Assembly: GCA_019454045.1 (NCBI GenBank)
Contig: SKCR01033465.1
Span: forward strand, 36,687 to 100,686
Length of the DNA: 64,000 bases
Origin: Zanthoxylum bungeanum
Taxonomy: Eukaryota; Streptophyta; Magnoliopsida; Sapindales; Rutaceae
Direction: 5' to 3'
Below are positions 22,680 to 34,236 of the stretch, piece by piece. The position numbers were made by a program, and so were the translations under genes. Within the stretch, counting starts at the first letter, position 1. Each line of letters opens with the position of its first letter. The notes beneath the pieces are model-generated. The model had not been told where the DNA came from. It worked only from the letters and a program-made list of their open reading frames with translations, and made no database searches.

Positions 22680-23439
22680 CGCCAATCTATCATATAGATC
22701 ACGAAAAACGGTTAGCAGAAATAAAGCAGTTTCATATAATATCAAAAGCATAAACTAGATCATGGATTTTTAATCTAATATGCCCCTCCCACTAAATCAT
22801 GCAATACTGTAATCCCAAAACAGAATACAAATATTTAATAATTAAATTAAATACTAATAGTGAAAAGTGGATCCCGTGAATATATTTCGGCTCACAGCAG
22901 AGGCACGGTCTCTTCTACGTATATTCATCAGGTAGACAACTCATTTGTCAATCATTCACTAATGACTCCTAAGTACCGGTCCTGGCCGTTTCTCGTTGTC
23001 GCTGCGAAGGCAGGCCCACAAGGAGACGTACCAAGGTTAAACTCGCCAATGATATACTCAAGTTACTTACGTAATCCTGACAGCTAGGGCACGTTCAGAA
23101 TTCCGCTTTCGCTTGAATTTATCTAGTATCTGATATACATCCGGTATAAATAAATCTTTATCGGCTACACCCTCACAGCAGAGGCACGGTCTCGGATGTA
23201 GTCACAAAGATATATTCATAAACCGTATTGACAAGACGGACCATATAACATGCATCAATTACATAATTACATTTAAACCTTATTATTAGGGATTTTCCGC
23301 TAAGTGTCATACACCCTAAATCTAACCAGTTTAGATCCTAATAAGCATGCACAAAGTCAAGAAAACATGATTAAACATTGATTCAATGAAGGCTAATCAT
23401 TTTAGGTGGCCTAGAATCAGACTCGCTCTGATACCATTT
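22680..23439 (-). other. 5' leader of element C with PBS (copy 1)
   Basis: This is an untranslated leader between the LTR and gag. The minus strand reads TGGTATCAGAGC (complement of 23425-23436), matching the 3' end of initiator tRNA-Met, three bases from the LTR end at 23440. The left part (22780-23275) is unique leader. The roughly 160 bases next to the LTR are repeated at 23918-24080 and 24559-24721. A pair of internal repeats with CTCACAGCAGAGGCACGGTCTC occurs at about 22891-22912 and 23171-23192. Confidence 0.88.
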
Positions 23440-25200
23440 TGTAGGGGTTATTTAGGGGGTGAATCCGGTAACGCAGCGGAAGCGGTGAAAATCCGATTTT
23501 CAGATTTCAAAAATTTTTCTCGGATAAATTAAATAAACATATTTATTTAATATTCCAATAATCAAATTATGAAAATAAATTCAATAAAACATTTTTAGGT
23601 GAATTTACTGAAATACCCTTGCTTTGTATTTTTTTGTCCATTTTAGTCCGAAATTGATCCAATCAATTTTGAATGATTCTAAATCATTTCTAAGATGAAC
23701 TTATGATGTTCAAAACATCAAAACACCAAAGCAACCAAAATCCCCAATATTCCTCACAAAGCCGAGAGCACCATTTGGTGCCAAATTTGTGCATTTTGCA
23801 CTTTCATGCTTCAAGACACATCCAATAATATCCAATCAACATGAAACTTTATATGCATCATATACACACACAAATACACAACATATATGAAAACCCCCAA
23901 ATTTGGAGTTAGTCATAAACCTTATTATTAGGGATTTTCCGCTAAGTGTCATACACCCTAAATCTAACCAGTTTAGATCCTAATAAGCATGCACAAAGTC
24001 AAGAAAACATGATTAAACATTGATTCAATGAGGCTAATCATTTTAGGTGGCCTAGAATCAGACTCGCTCTGATACCATTTTGTAGGGGTTATTTAGGGGG
24101 TGAATCCGGTAACGCAGCGGAAGCGGTGAAAATCCGATTTTCAGATTTCAAAAATTTTTCTCGGATAAATTAAATAAACATATTTATTAATATTCCAATA
24201 ATCAAATTATGAAAATAAATTCAATAAAACATTTTTAGGTGAATTTACTGAAATACCCTTGCTTTGTTTTTTTGTCCATTTTAGTCCGAAATTGATCCAA
24301 TCAATTTTGAATGATTCTAAATCATTTCTAAGATGAACTTATGATGTTCAAAACATCAAAACACCAAAGCAACCAAAATCCCCAATTATTCCTCACAAAG
24401 CCGAGAGCACCATTTGGTGCCAAATTTGTGCATTTTGCACTTTCATGCTTCAAGACACATCCAAATAATATCCAATCAACATGAAACTTTATATGCATCA
24501 TATACACACACAAATACACAACATATATGAAAACCCCCAAATTTGGAGTTAGTCATAAACCTTATTATTAGGGATTTTCCGCTAAGTGTCATACACCCTA
24601 AATCTAACCAGTTTAGATCCTAATAAGCATGCACAAAGTCAAGAAAACATGATTAAACATTGATTCAATGAAGGCTAATCATTTTAGGTGGCCTAGAATC
24701 AGACTCGCTCTGATACCATTTTGTAGGGGTTATTTAGGGGGTGAATCCGGTAACGCAGCGGAAGCGGTGAAAATCCGATTTTCAGATTTCAAAAATTTTT
24801 CTCGGATAAATTAAATAAACATATTTATTTAATATTCCAATAATCAAATTATGAAAATAAATTCAATAAAACATTTTTAGGTGAATTTACTGAAATACCC
24901 TTGCTTTGTATTTTTTTGTCCATTTTAGTCCGAAATTGATCCAATCAATTTTGAATGATTCTAAATCATTTCTAAGATGAACTTATGATGTTCAAAACAT
25001 CAAAACACCAAAGCAACCAAAATCCCCAATTATTCCTCACAAAGCCGAGAGCACCATTTGGTGCCAAATTTGTGCATTTTGCACTTTCATGCTTCAAGAC
25101 ACATCCAAATAATATCCAATCAACATGAAACTTTATATGCATCATATACACACACAAATACACAACATATATGAAAACCCTCAAATTTGGAGTTAGTCAT
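23277..25200 (-). repeat. 641-bp tandem triplication of LTR end, PBS and leader in element C
   Basis: LTR boundaries (TGTAGGGG) recur at 23440, 24081 and 24722, exactly 641 bases apart. Each is preceded by the same PBS complement and about 160 bases of leader, and followed by about 480 bases of LTR. In the two inner copies the LTR is cut at GTCATAAACC and runs straight into the leader at TTATTATTAGGG. LTR and leader share TAAACC at the join, and both joins are identical. Only the rightmost copy continues into the full LTR (24722-27131). Confidence 0.95.
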
Positions 25201-27131
25201 AAACCCTAATTTTTCAATTTCCTCAAATTGGACAAATTAGGCCATATACATTAAATCAATTGTTTCAATCATCAATATTACATCCAATTCAAGTCTCAAC
25301 ACAATGAAACAACTCAAGATCAAATCTAGGTCATTTAAGTGTGGGTCAAAACTCTAGATTAGCAACTTGGTTTCTAAAACCTTAAAAGAATCCTTACAAC
25401 TACAATAGTCACAAGTTTCCTTCACCATACATGCTCAACACTTCTATCAAACTTCCACCAACAAAAACACAAAGAAATAAAGAAAGAAATAATCTAAGAA
25501 CATCACATGTTGAAGCCTTGAACCTAAGGAACATATTCCTCTCTAATAGTAAGTTGGAAAAACTTACTAAATTCCAAGCTATCTTTGATTTTTTGTCTTT
25601 CTTTTCTCAAGCTTCCTTTGCCTTTCTTCAATGGAGTTTATATGATAAAGTGTATTAGGTTAAGTGTATCATGAAATGAAAATCAATTTATACTTGTTTC
25701 ATTTGGCCTTTGGCCGAAAATGACTAAGGCAAAAACAAGGAAATTAATTTCAATTTCATTTCAAAATCATTTGGTCAACTTGGACAAATATCTTATAAAC
25801 AACTTTATTAGATATTTATTTTGGTCAACAAATGCAACTAATGTCATTTACTTTAAATATCCTAACATAAGATATTTATATTTTAATTAATTTAATCATT
25901 TAACAATTAAATAATTAATTAATTAATCAAACAAATATATTAAATATATGTATAATATTTACATAAATATTAAAAACATATATTCATTTAGGAAATAAGT
26001 CAAATAACTCATTTTGACTATTAATTAATGTGTATTTAAATTAATCAAGTATTAAATGTAAATACACAATAATTAAGGAAATGACTATCTAGTCTCTTTA
26101 GCATGTATCTTGCGTTTAACTATTAAACGACTTTATAAATAATCAATATTATTTATTTATGTTGCTCTAGTGCTCAACGAGTATGTTTCATTATTGAGAC
26201 TCTCTAGGTTCAGGTATATCCGTCATGAAATCAAATTTCGTGTCTATAATCTATCCACCCGTAGATTATGACGATCACGGATAATCTCGCTGAACCATAC
26301 AGGTCGAGGTCATCGCAAATGTATAATTCCTCCGTCACAGGTATCCGGATAAATCCCAGAGATATAGATGTAAATGTCAAATCTCTATCGGGATTATCCA
26401 GTCGACTATTCTATTAGCAATCTCAAAAAGAATGTTTAGAACTAGCTTATAAACTTTACCACGGGCCCATGGTTTTATCTGATTGCTAATCATATGGACT
26501 ACCTATGCTCTGGTACACAGAACTGACGGATCCTATCTTGATACACATAGGACACCCTGAGGATCTATCTACACCCAACGAACAGGCGGAGGTCTGATCT
26601 TAATAGATCGGTGACGTGACTGCCGTCTAAGTGTAGAAGATGTCTCATGTGCCCACAATGGCATCTCAAGTCTAAGAATCACAAGTGCTACTCAACCCAA
26701 GAAGATTCTTATTGACGCTGGTGTACCATCCATTAAGAATCTTCGGTGAGTCGTTCAGTGTTTATCCGCTATAAACACCTACACGTCTATACTAGTCTCC
26801 AAGACTAATGGTTCATTGAGAAACCATTGGAATCATATATTCCAGTATACGACATGTACCGGTCTCAACGGGTTTACTATACTGACCAAGTAGTGTAAAC
26901 CTTGACCAGGAACTGTCTGAGAATGACAACGTCATGATACATCTCAATGTCCGTTGCGACGCTTTTGCAACTGTATCATGACTAATCATTCTAGGGTCAT
27001 TACGTCTTTACCATATAGAAAGATAGATTATATTATAGAAACTGCATATATTATTCATAATAATAATGTTTTACAGAAGTATTTAACAGAAATACAACCG
27101 GGAATTGGCGCTCTGAGCACCAACCCCAACA
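24722..27131 (-). repeat. 5' LTR of element C
   Basis: This is 2410 bp with the same ends as the 3' LTR. It is adjacent on the left to the third leader/PBS copy and on the right to the GATTC duplication (27132-27136). A TATA box on the minus strand lies at 25685-25692. Confidence 0.93.
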
Positions 27132-27709
27132 GATTCTTAATATACCCAGCATTGGCATACACAGAACATGTTAAAGTCATGGACGACCGCAACCAAAGTA
27201 TATTGATTGTCGCAAGTATTAGCGGTGCAAGTCTCAGGTTAAGACCAAATACATCTACCCTGATTTCGGACTTCTATAGACACATAGTCATACTACCAAT
27301 GGAATTCCGAGGGGTCTATCCAGAGCGAAGCTGTTTCCCGTACAATCGGTAAAACACAACCTCCTATTACACTTGCATGAGTATCTTATACCCAAATATA
27401 TGAGAACTATGTCGTTGTGCCCTCACAATGCGCACAAGTGTAATACTAGTCTTTTACGCATTCATCGATGTCCAATCTCGATAATGCTTTGACTAGGGAT
27501 ATTTAATGATTTATCCTTCGTGGATTGATACTGTCTCATATCATTCTCAATCCAGGAACAAATCACAGGGACCTCATATCATCTATATATATTGGTGATC
27601 TAATCACAAATGATAAGAGTGCAATCTCCTTTGTCACATAGTTAATTTGTACAACAACACCATGATCTGTACAAATAGTGACGCTATGGGTCAATTGTCC
27701 AACATAATA

Positions 27710-29568
27710 TTCACATCGATTTCAAATCATCCATTCATCTCACATAAGCATACATAATCCATACATATCATGAGTTCCATAATACACATACACACACTCA
27801 GACATATTTACAGTCATCATGCAACCAGCTAAGAAGCACACATAACAATCGATACATCAAAGATCACATCATCCAACAATACATATATACGACTGACTTA
27901 CGCACATAATGCTCATACGAGACTCATTACCTATTTTGGAATAGGTATGAAATGAATTTTGTCCGAACAGATTCCTAACCAGCTCGACTACTACACCGCA
28001 AATCATCCAATCAAACATACACACAGACGCACACATCATATAACATAAACTCATCACATGATTCTCATAAACAATCACATACACGACAAACAATTCAAAC
28101 ATCATTCAAATACTCATATACATAAATATATTTCAAACATATGAATATACACCTTATTACGAAATCAAAACTCTTAACTCTCACAATCGTCATATCTCTT
28201 CATTTATCGCTCAATCATATTCATTTTCAAAATTTATATCTAGAAATTTTTAATTCAGTATCTTTACCAAATAAACATATTCGTTCGGAGAAGACGTAGC
28301 TTATATTTATTCCTCATCTCACTTAACCATCCCAACCTCTAAACAATCGCATGGGCAAAACGATAATAAACTTATTCACAACTTATCATCACATACATAT
28401 ACAAACCATTATGTGTTCATACACTTACATGCATCAATACATACATGTAGCCATCAAACTCATCAACCTATTCACTTCATTTCATAGAAATGATAAAGGT
28501 CATACCTGTGATGGTCGACTAACTCAACTGTTCACGATCTCGAAATTCTTCCTCAAATCCATCATTCAACTATCTTAAACCTTTCAATTTTTTTACATAT
28601 ATGTATATATATGTATGTATATATATACACGTTTTAAAACAAAAAAAGAACGATTCGAGCACACATCGCATGTGTTACTTACTTGGCTTCGCGAGCACTC
28701 CAAGTCCTAGTCACATCTGTCAAAACAAATAGCGAAATACCGTCAGAAACACGACTTACGAAGTTCTCGACTAAACTATGACAAAATCCCAGAACTTTCC
28801 GGAATAACTAAATCAAGTCCGTTTTCAATACTTTCAGTTTCAGTATTCTTAAAACACAATTACAAATAATTTCAAGCCACTAGCTCACCTAAATTATGGG
28901 TTTACGCGTTTTTGGAAATTCTTCCGAAAAGTTTCCGTAATGCTGCGGAAGGATCTCGAACACTCTAAACCTACCCGGATTTATCTAAACACCATATTTT
29001 CATCACATATGACTCATATCCATCATTACGATAAAAAACATATTAATACACGAAAAACCCACTTTTACCAAAAACTGGCATAATCTATCAAATCGATCTA
29101 ATTCATTCCATTTTTACTCGGATTCTATCGAATGCTCATATTCAATATACTAATACCAAAACAATTCATTTTATATCATTACGCTACTCTACAAAGCTAC
29201 TGGATACATCCGAACATTTAACTATAAACTTGAAATTTGCGGATTTTTACCAGGAGGTCTTACCGAGATTTCAAGGGAATATACGAACTCCAAATGATCC
29301 CACGAATGCATTGGAATAGACGAAATTCTGATTAGAGCTACTTTTCACTGTGGGTCACAATTTATCTGAATCTTCCTCTCTCGTTTCGCGTGCAACCGAG
29401 CACGAATCAGAAAAATCGTCACTACCATCTCGTAGTACTCTCTGAGAGCTTCGATTTTGCGGGTGGCTCAGGCCATGAAACGAAGCGATGAGCCGGGATC
29501 GTGAAACCCATCCATGCGCGAGTCTCTCATCTTTTCTGCCGTTGTTGGCATCCTGGGGGCTGCCGCCG
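27710..29568 (-). other. Family D LTR segment
   Basis: This is non-coding and AT-rich up to about 28,650, with a (TA)n/TATG stretch near 28,600-28,630, then more mixed in composition to 29568. It continues family D between B4 and B1. The sequence before 29569 (GGCTGCCGCCG) continues at 61271 as GCCACCACAAG across the CGCCG duplication. No gene is supported. Confidence 0.7.
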
Positions 29569-31559
29569 TGTTGGACAATTATGACCCATAGCATCACTAT
29601 TTGTACAAAACATGGTGTTATTGTACAAATAAACTATGTGACAAAGGAAATTGCTCTTTTATCATTTATAATTAGATTATCGGGATATATAATGATAAAA
29701 ATCCATATGATTAGTACCGTATTAATAAGATATGAGACAATATTAATCCACTAAGGTTTAATCATTAAATATCCCTAGTCGTAGTATTATCGAGACTGGA
29801 CATCGATAATACGGAATAGACTAGTATTACACTTGTGCGTGTTATGGAGGCATAATGACATAGTTCTCATATATTTGGGTATTGGATATTCATGCAAGTG
29901 TAATATGAGGTTCTGTTTACCGATGGTACGGAAACAGCTTCGCTCTTGATATACCCATCGGAATCCCATTGGTAGTATGACTATGTGTCTATGGGAGTCC
30001 GAATCAGGGTGGGTGTATTTGGTCTTAACCTGAGACTTGTATCGCTAATACTTACGACAATCAGTATACTTTGGTTTTGGTCGTCCGGGGCTTTAACATG
30101 TTCTGTGTACGCCTCTTCTGGGTATACTGAGAATCGTAGTGTATTGGATGTGATGTCGAGATGGAAGTATCACTTCAGTCATATGGAGATAATGATCACG
30201 CAGGATACGGAACTAGTACTCTTTAGTACTGCAGTCATCGGGATAATATGACTAGGTCATGATTATCCGATTATAGAGACTAGTTACCAGAGATCCGATA
30301 GATACTTCATACGGGGCAGACACAATTCCAGCCCCAGGCCTAGAATGTGATATCGATACTGGATCGTAATATGCAATACTACGTATACTACGCCTGACAA
30401 AGATTACATATTCCTTTACAGAATATTTCTGGAGAATTGGGTAGGCACGGTGTTTTTTTTTTTTTTTTTTTGGAAATGCTTTGCTAGAAGCAACCATGTC
30501 TTGTAAATCGGTAAGAATATGGTACTGTGTACGCACGTATTCGGATAGTTCGATGACCGTATTTACTGCCAACATATCCATGGATCTCTTGGGTCACCTC
30601 CCAAGATTCACCGATGATATTTGACTCGAACATAATTAATCTAGGATTAATTATGAGAGAGAGAGAGTTAATTTGGGATTAATCACGGCAATAATTAATC
30701 TGGGAATTAATTAACAAAAGAGAGAATTAATATGGGATTAATTGCATCAAGAATTAATTTAGGATTAATTCGACGAGAAGAGAGAACGCGATTAATTTGG
30801 AATTAATCGGTAAAATAATTTAATATTTAAATTAGATTTTACTATTTAATTTATTTAATTGGGCTAAAATAATATATTAGATATATTAATTGAAATTAGA
30901 TTTCAATGTGGAATTAAAAATTGGATTTTAATTCAAGCGAACAAATTAATTTGGAATTAATTCGCGAGCGACTTCCGTAATAATTTTGCTAGGCATTATT
31001 ATTTAATTAAATTAGATTTAATTATGTTGCGACGGAGAATTCGTTTAATCGGATTAAACGAAACCGAGCCCGGAGTGTGTTGAGTAAGCCCACTTGAATT
31101 TTGAATTTAAAGTGGGGCCCACCAACTTACATCACTTGTCATTCAAGTTGATGGAAGTGGTTGAGAGCTTTAATGAAAGCTTCTCCAACACACTTTGTTT
31201 TTTATTTTGCTTTAGAAAAAGCATATACACATTTTGTGTGAGTGGACTTAGTCAATTGGTTTTAGAAACACAAAAACACAAAATTCTCTCTCTCCATTTT
31301 CTTCTCTTGGCCGAAACTTCAAGGCTTCTCCATGGAATTTTTGTTTCAAAAATTCAAGCTTGCTAGCACATTTAGAGTCAAAGAAAGGTGATAGGGAGAC
31401 TCAACTCGATCTCAAGCTTCGAAGCTTCCAACACATCCAACAAAGATGGAAATTTTTGAAATCTCCTCAACCAATCAATGTGAGTATTCCGCAACTCTCT
31501 TGGTAATTCACACCCAAATCACTCTTAGAGATCCTTGACATGTTCTAGGAACACTTACA
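29569..31559 (+). repeat. 5' LTR of B1
   Basis: This is 1991 bp. It includes a run of about 20 T near 30451-30470, absent from the 3' LTR at about 60170. It carries at least five inverted motifs of the type ATTAATCTGGGATTAAT between about 30630 and 30810. The end ...GGAACACTTACA is followed by one A and the PBS. Confidence 0.93.
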
Positions 31560-31560
31560 A

Positions 31561-31572
31561 TGGTATCAGAGC
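31561..31572 (+). promoter_or_regulatory. Primer-binding site of B1
   Basis: TGGTATCAGAGC is complementary to the 3' end of initiator tRNA-Met. One base separates it from the LTR end, the usual copia arrangement. Confidence 0.93.
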
Positions 31573-32292
31573 GATCTAAGTGCGATTTGAAAATCTAGGG
31601 TTCTAAACTTTAATTTGGGATTTTTATGTTTGGAGCTTGATTTTCCTAAATTGGTTGATGGGTTGTGTTTGAATGATGATGAATTGGATTTGTGCATCCT
31701 TTATTTTGTGAAAAATTGATAGGATTAATTTTCCCCAAATTGCAACCCTTGGCCGGAAGTTATGAACCTAGAAGCATCATGGTGATTTTTTATTTTAGAC
31801 AATTGGATATGTTTAAAGCATGAAATAAATCTTTTATGTTGATTTAATTGGATTGAAATCAAATTAGGTGTTATTTTATGCACAATTGCCGTGAGCCTTC
31901 AAGCATGTTATACATTGATTTTGCTTCAATTTGTGTTGGACATGAATTGGAAATGTAGAGCATGATTAATTGAATTAATTAAGTGTTTTGGAAGCATTAG
32001 TTTAATTAATTAATTATGGTAATTACACTTGAATTGAATTAATTTGTAATTTGAAATAATGAGTTAATTTAATTGTTGTAATTGGGCTTAATGAGCTTGG
32101 TTGGGCCAAGTTTGGTTTAGGATAATGGTTGGATCCAATTGGGCATAAAACCATTTCCATAAAGTCCAAATATGATAATTGGGCCTTAAAATTTTAATTG
32201 GGCCTAAGGGCCTAATTGATTTTTGGCATAGGGTGATTCCTAATTGGGCATTGGCATCTTGGGTTTGAGCCATAATTGCCAAGCCCATGCCT
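31573..32292 (+). other. B1 leader, left part
   Basis: This is an untranslated leader with repeated GGGCTTAATG/GGGCCTAA wording (32,085-32,230). It is cut at CCATGCCT by the insertion of B2 and resumes at 54179. No gene is seen. Confidence 0.85.
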
Positions 32293-34236
32293 TGTTGGAC
32301 AATTATGACCCATAGCATCACTATTTGTACAGAACATGATGTTGTTGTACAAATTAACTATGTGACAAAAGAAATTACTTTTTTATCATTTGTAATTGGA
32401 TTACCAAGATACATAAATGATAAAAGTCCATATGATTAGTTCCTGATTAATAAGATATGAGACAGTATTAATCCACTAAGGTTTAATCATTAAAACATCC
32501 ATAGTCGTAGTATTATCGAGATTGGACATCGATAATGCGGAATAGACTAGTATTGCACTTGTGCGCGTTGTGGGAGCATAACAGCATAGTTTTCATATAT
32601 TTAAGTATTGGATACTTATGCAAGTGTGATAGGAGGTTGTGTTTACCGATGGTTCGGAAACAGATTCGCTCTGGATAGACCCCTCAGAATTCCATTGGTA
32701 GTATGACTGTGTCTATGGAAGTCTGAATCAGGTTAGATGTATTTGGTCTTAACCTGAGACTTGCATCGCTAATACTTGCGACAATCAATATACTTTGGTT
32801 TTGGTGTCCGGGGCTTTAACAGGTTCTGTGTACGCCTCTTCTGGGTATATTGAGAATAATAGTGTATTGGGTGTGATGTCAAGATGGAAGTATCACTCCA
32901 GTCATACGGAGATGATGATCACGCAGGATACGAAACTAGTACTCTTATGTATTGCAGTCATCGGGATAATATGCGTAGGTCATGATTATCCGATTATAGA
33001 GACTAGTTACCAGAGATCTGCTATATGCTTCGTACGGGGCAGACATAATTCCAGCCCCAGGCCTTGCATGTGACATCCGATACTGGATCGCAATACGCAA
33101 TACTACGTATACTACGCCTGATACAGATTATATATTCCTTTAAGAATATTTCTGAGAATTGGGTAGGCACGGTGCTTTGCTAGAAGCCAACATGTCTCGT
33201 AAATCGGTAAAAACGTAGTACTTGGTACGTACGTATTCGGATAGTCCGACGACCGGATTTACTGCCAACATATCCAGGGATCTCATGGGTCGCTTCCCGA
33301 AGATTCACCGATGACATATGACTCGGACATAATTAATCTGGGATTAATTATAAAGAGAGAAAATTAATCTAGATTATTGCGAAGATATTTTATCTGTGAT
33401 AAAATTCTATTTAAAGAGAGAGAACGATTAATTTGGAATTAATCGATAAATAATATATTCGATATATTAAACGAAATTAGATTTTGACGCAGAATTAAAA
33501 TTAGATTTTAATTCGGGCGAACGAGTTAATTTAGAATTAATTCGCATGCGACATGAATAGTAATTTTGCTAGGCATAATTATTTAATTAAATTGATTTAA
33601 TTACGTCGCAACGGAAAATTTGTTAATTTGGAATTAGCGAACCCGAGCCCGGGATGTGTTGTGGGCCCACTCAGATTTTGAATCAAGTGGGCCCACACAA
33701 GTCACATCACAAGTCATATCACTAGTCAACTTTATCTAACTTTTTGGTTGATGTAAGTTGTTGGAGATTGCTTGTTTATTACACAAGCTTGACTTGTACT
33801 AACTTTTGGAAATTTTTTGGTAAATGGTATTTGTTTTTTGAAATCAAAAAATTAACACACTCATCTTCTCTTCTCTCCTCACTCACGGCTTAGAGCCAAT
33901 TTTTTCTCTCTTCTCTTGGCTTGGCCGAGAGTCACACAAGGTTAAGGAAACAATTTGTTGCAAATTTTTCAAGTGCTAGCACACTAAAGAGATCATTCAA
34001 AGGTGATAGGGAAACCTTTCCCATGAGCTTGGAATCAACATCAAAGCTTGGAGCTTGGAGATCAATTCAAATAGGAGCTTGGAAGCACAACACAAGGGCT
34101 TGGCCGAATACATCAAGAGTAAAATTTGTTCAACGCATCCACTTAGCCGATCAAAGTGAGTATTTTCCATACTTTACTGTTGTATTCGCACATTTCATTG
34201 CTTAATTGATCTTGATTTGACCTAGAAAACCCAACA

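Larger units (their letters stand above)
16312..27131 (-). mobile_element. Angela/Tork-like Ty1/copia element C, complete insertion
   Basis: This is a 10.82-kb element on the minus strand with GATTC duplications at 16307-16311 and 27132-27136. The 3' LTR is 16312-18714 and the full 5' LTR is 24722-27131. It has a tRNA-iMet primer site, a polypurine tract, gag with a zinc knuckle, protease, integrase, RT and RNase H in copia order. The pol wording (YVDD, MLCTRPD, SRYQSNPG, AIAQAKEP) fits the Angela/Tork group. Several frameshifts in gag and pol make it non-coding as it stands. It has an extra 1282 bp because a 641-bp LTR-end/PBS/leader unit is present three times. Insertion in LTR B4 is confirmed by the uninterrupted sequence in the B3 LTRs (ACGATTCTGGATATACCC at 47738). 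Confidence 0.95.
14923..27704 (-). mobile_element. Family B copia solo LTR, copy B4, split by element C
   Basis: The LTR runs 14923-16311 and 27137-27704, about 1957 bp after removal of element C and one GATTC copy. It is flanked by TAATA at 14918-14922 and 27705-27709. The left terminus is mutated (TATTGGAG where B3 has TGTTGGAG), and the right terminus is the family B end GTCCAACA. It is inverted relative to B1 and B2. Homology to the B3 LTRs is clear throughout, for example CGAGGCCTGGGGCTGGTACAG and AAATCACTATTCACGTCG. There is no internal region, so it is a solo LTR. Confidence 0.9.

Noticed and set aside
24328..25184. Two nearly identical 70-codon minus-strand frames
   Set aside because: They are the same non-coding LTR segment seen twice because of the 641-bp triplication in element C.
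23277..25200. A CRISPR-like or satellite reading of the regular 641-bp spacing
   Set aside because: The units contain LTR ends and primer-binding sites of element C. The spacing and joins are explained by duplication within a retrotransposon.
29355..29597. An 80-codon minus-strand frame at the D/B1 border
   Set aside because: It spans the junction of family D and the B1 LTR, so it did not exist before the insertion, and it shows no family resemblance.
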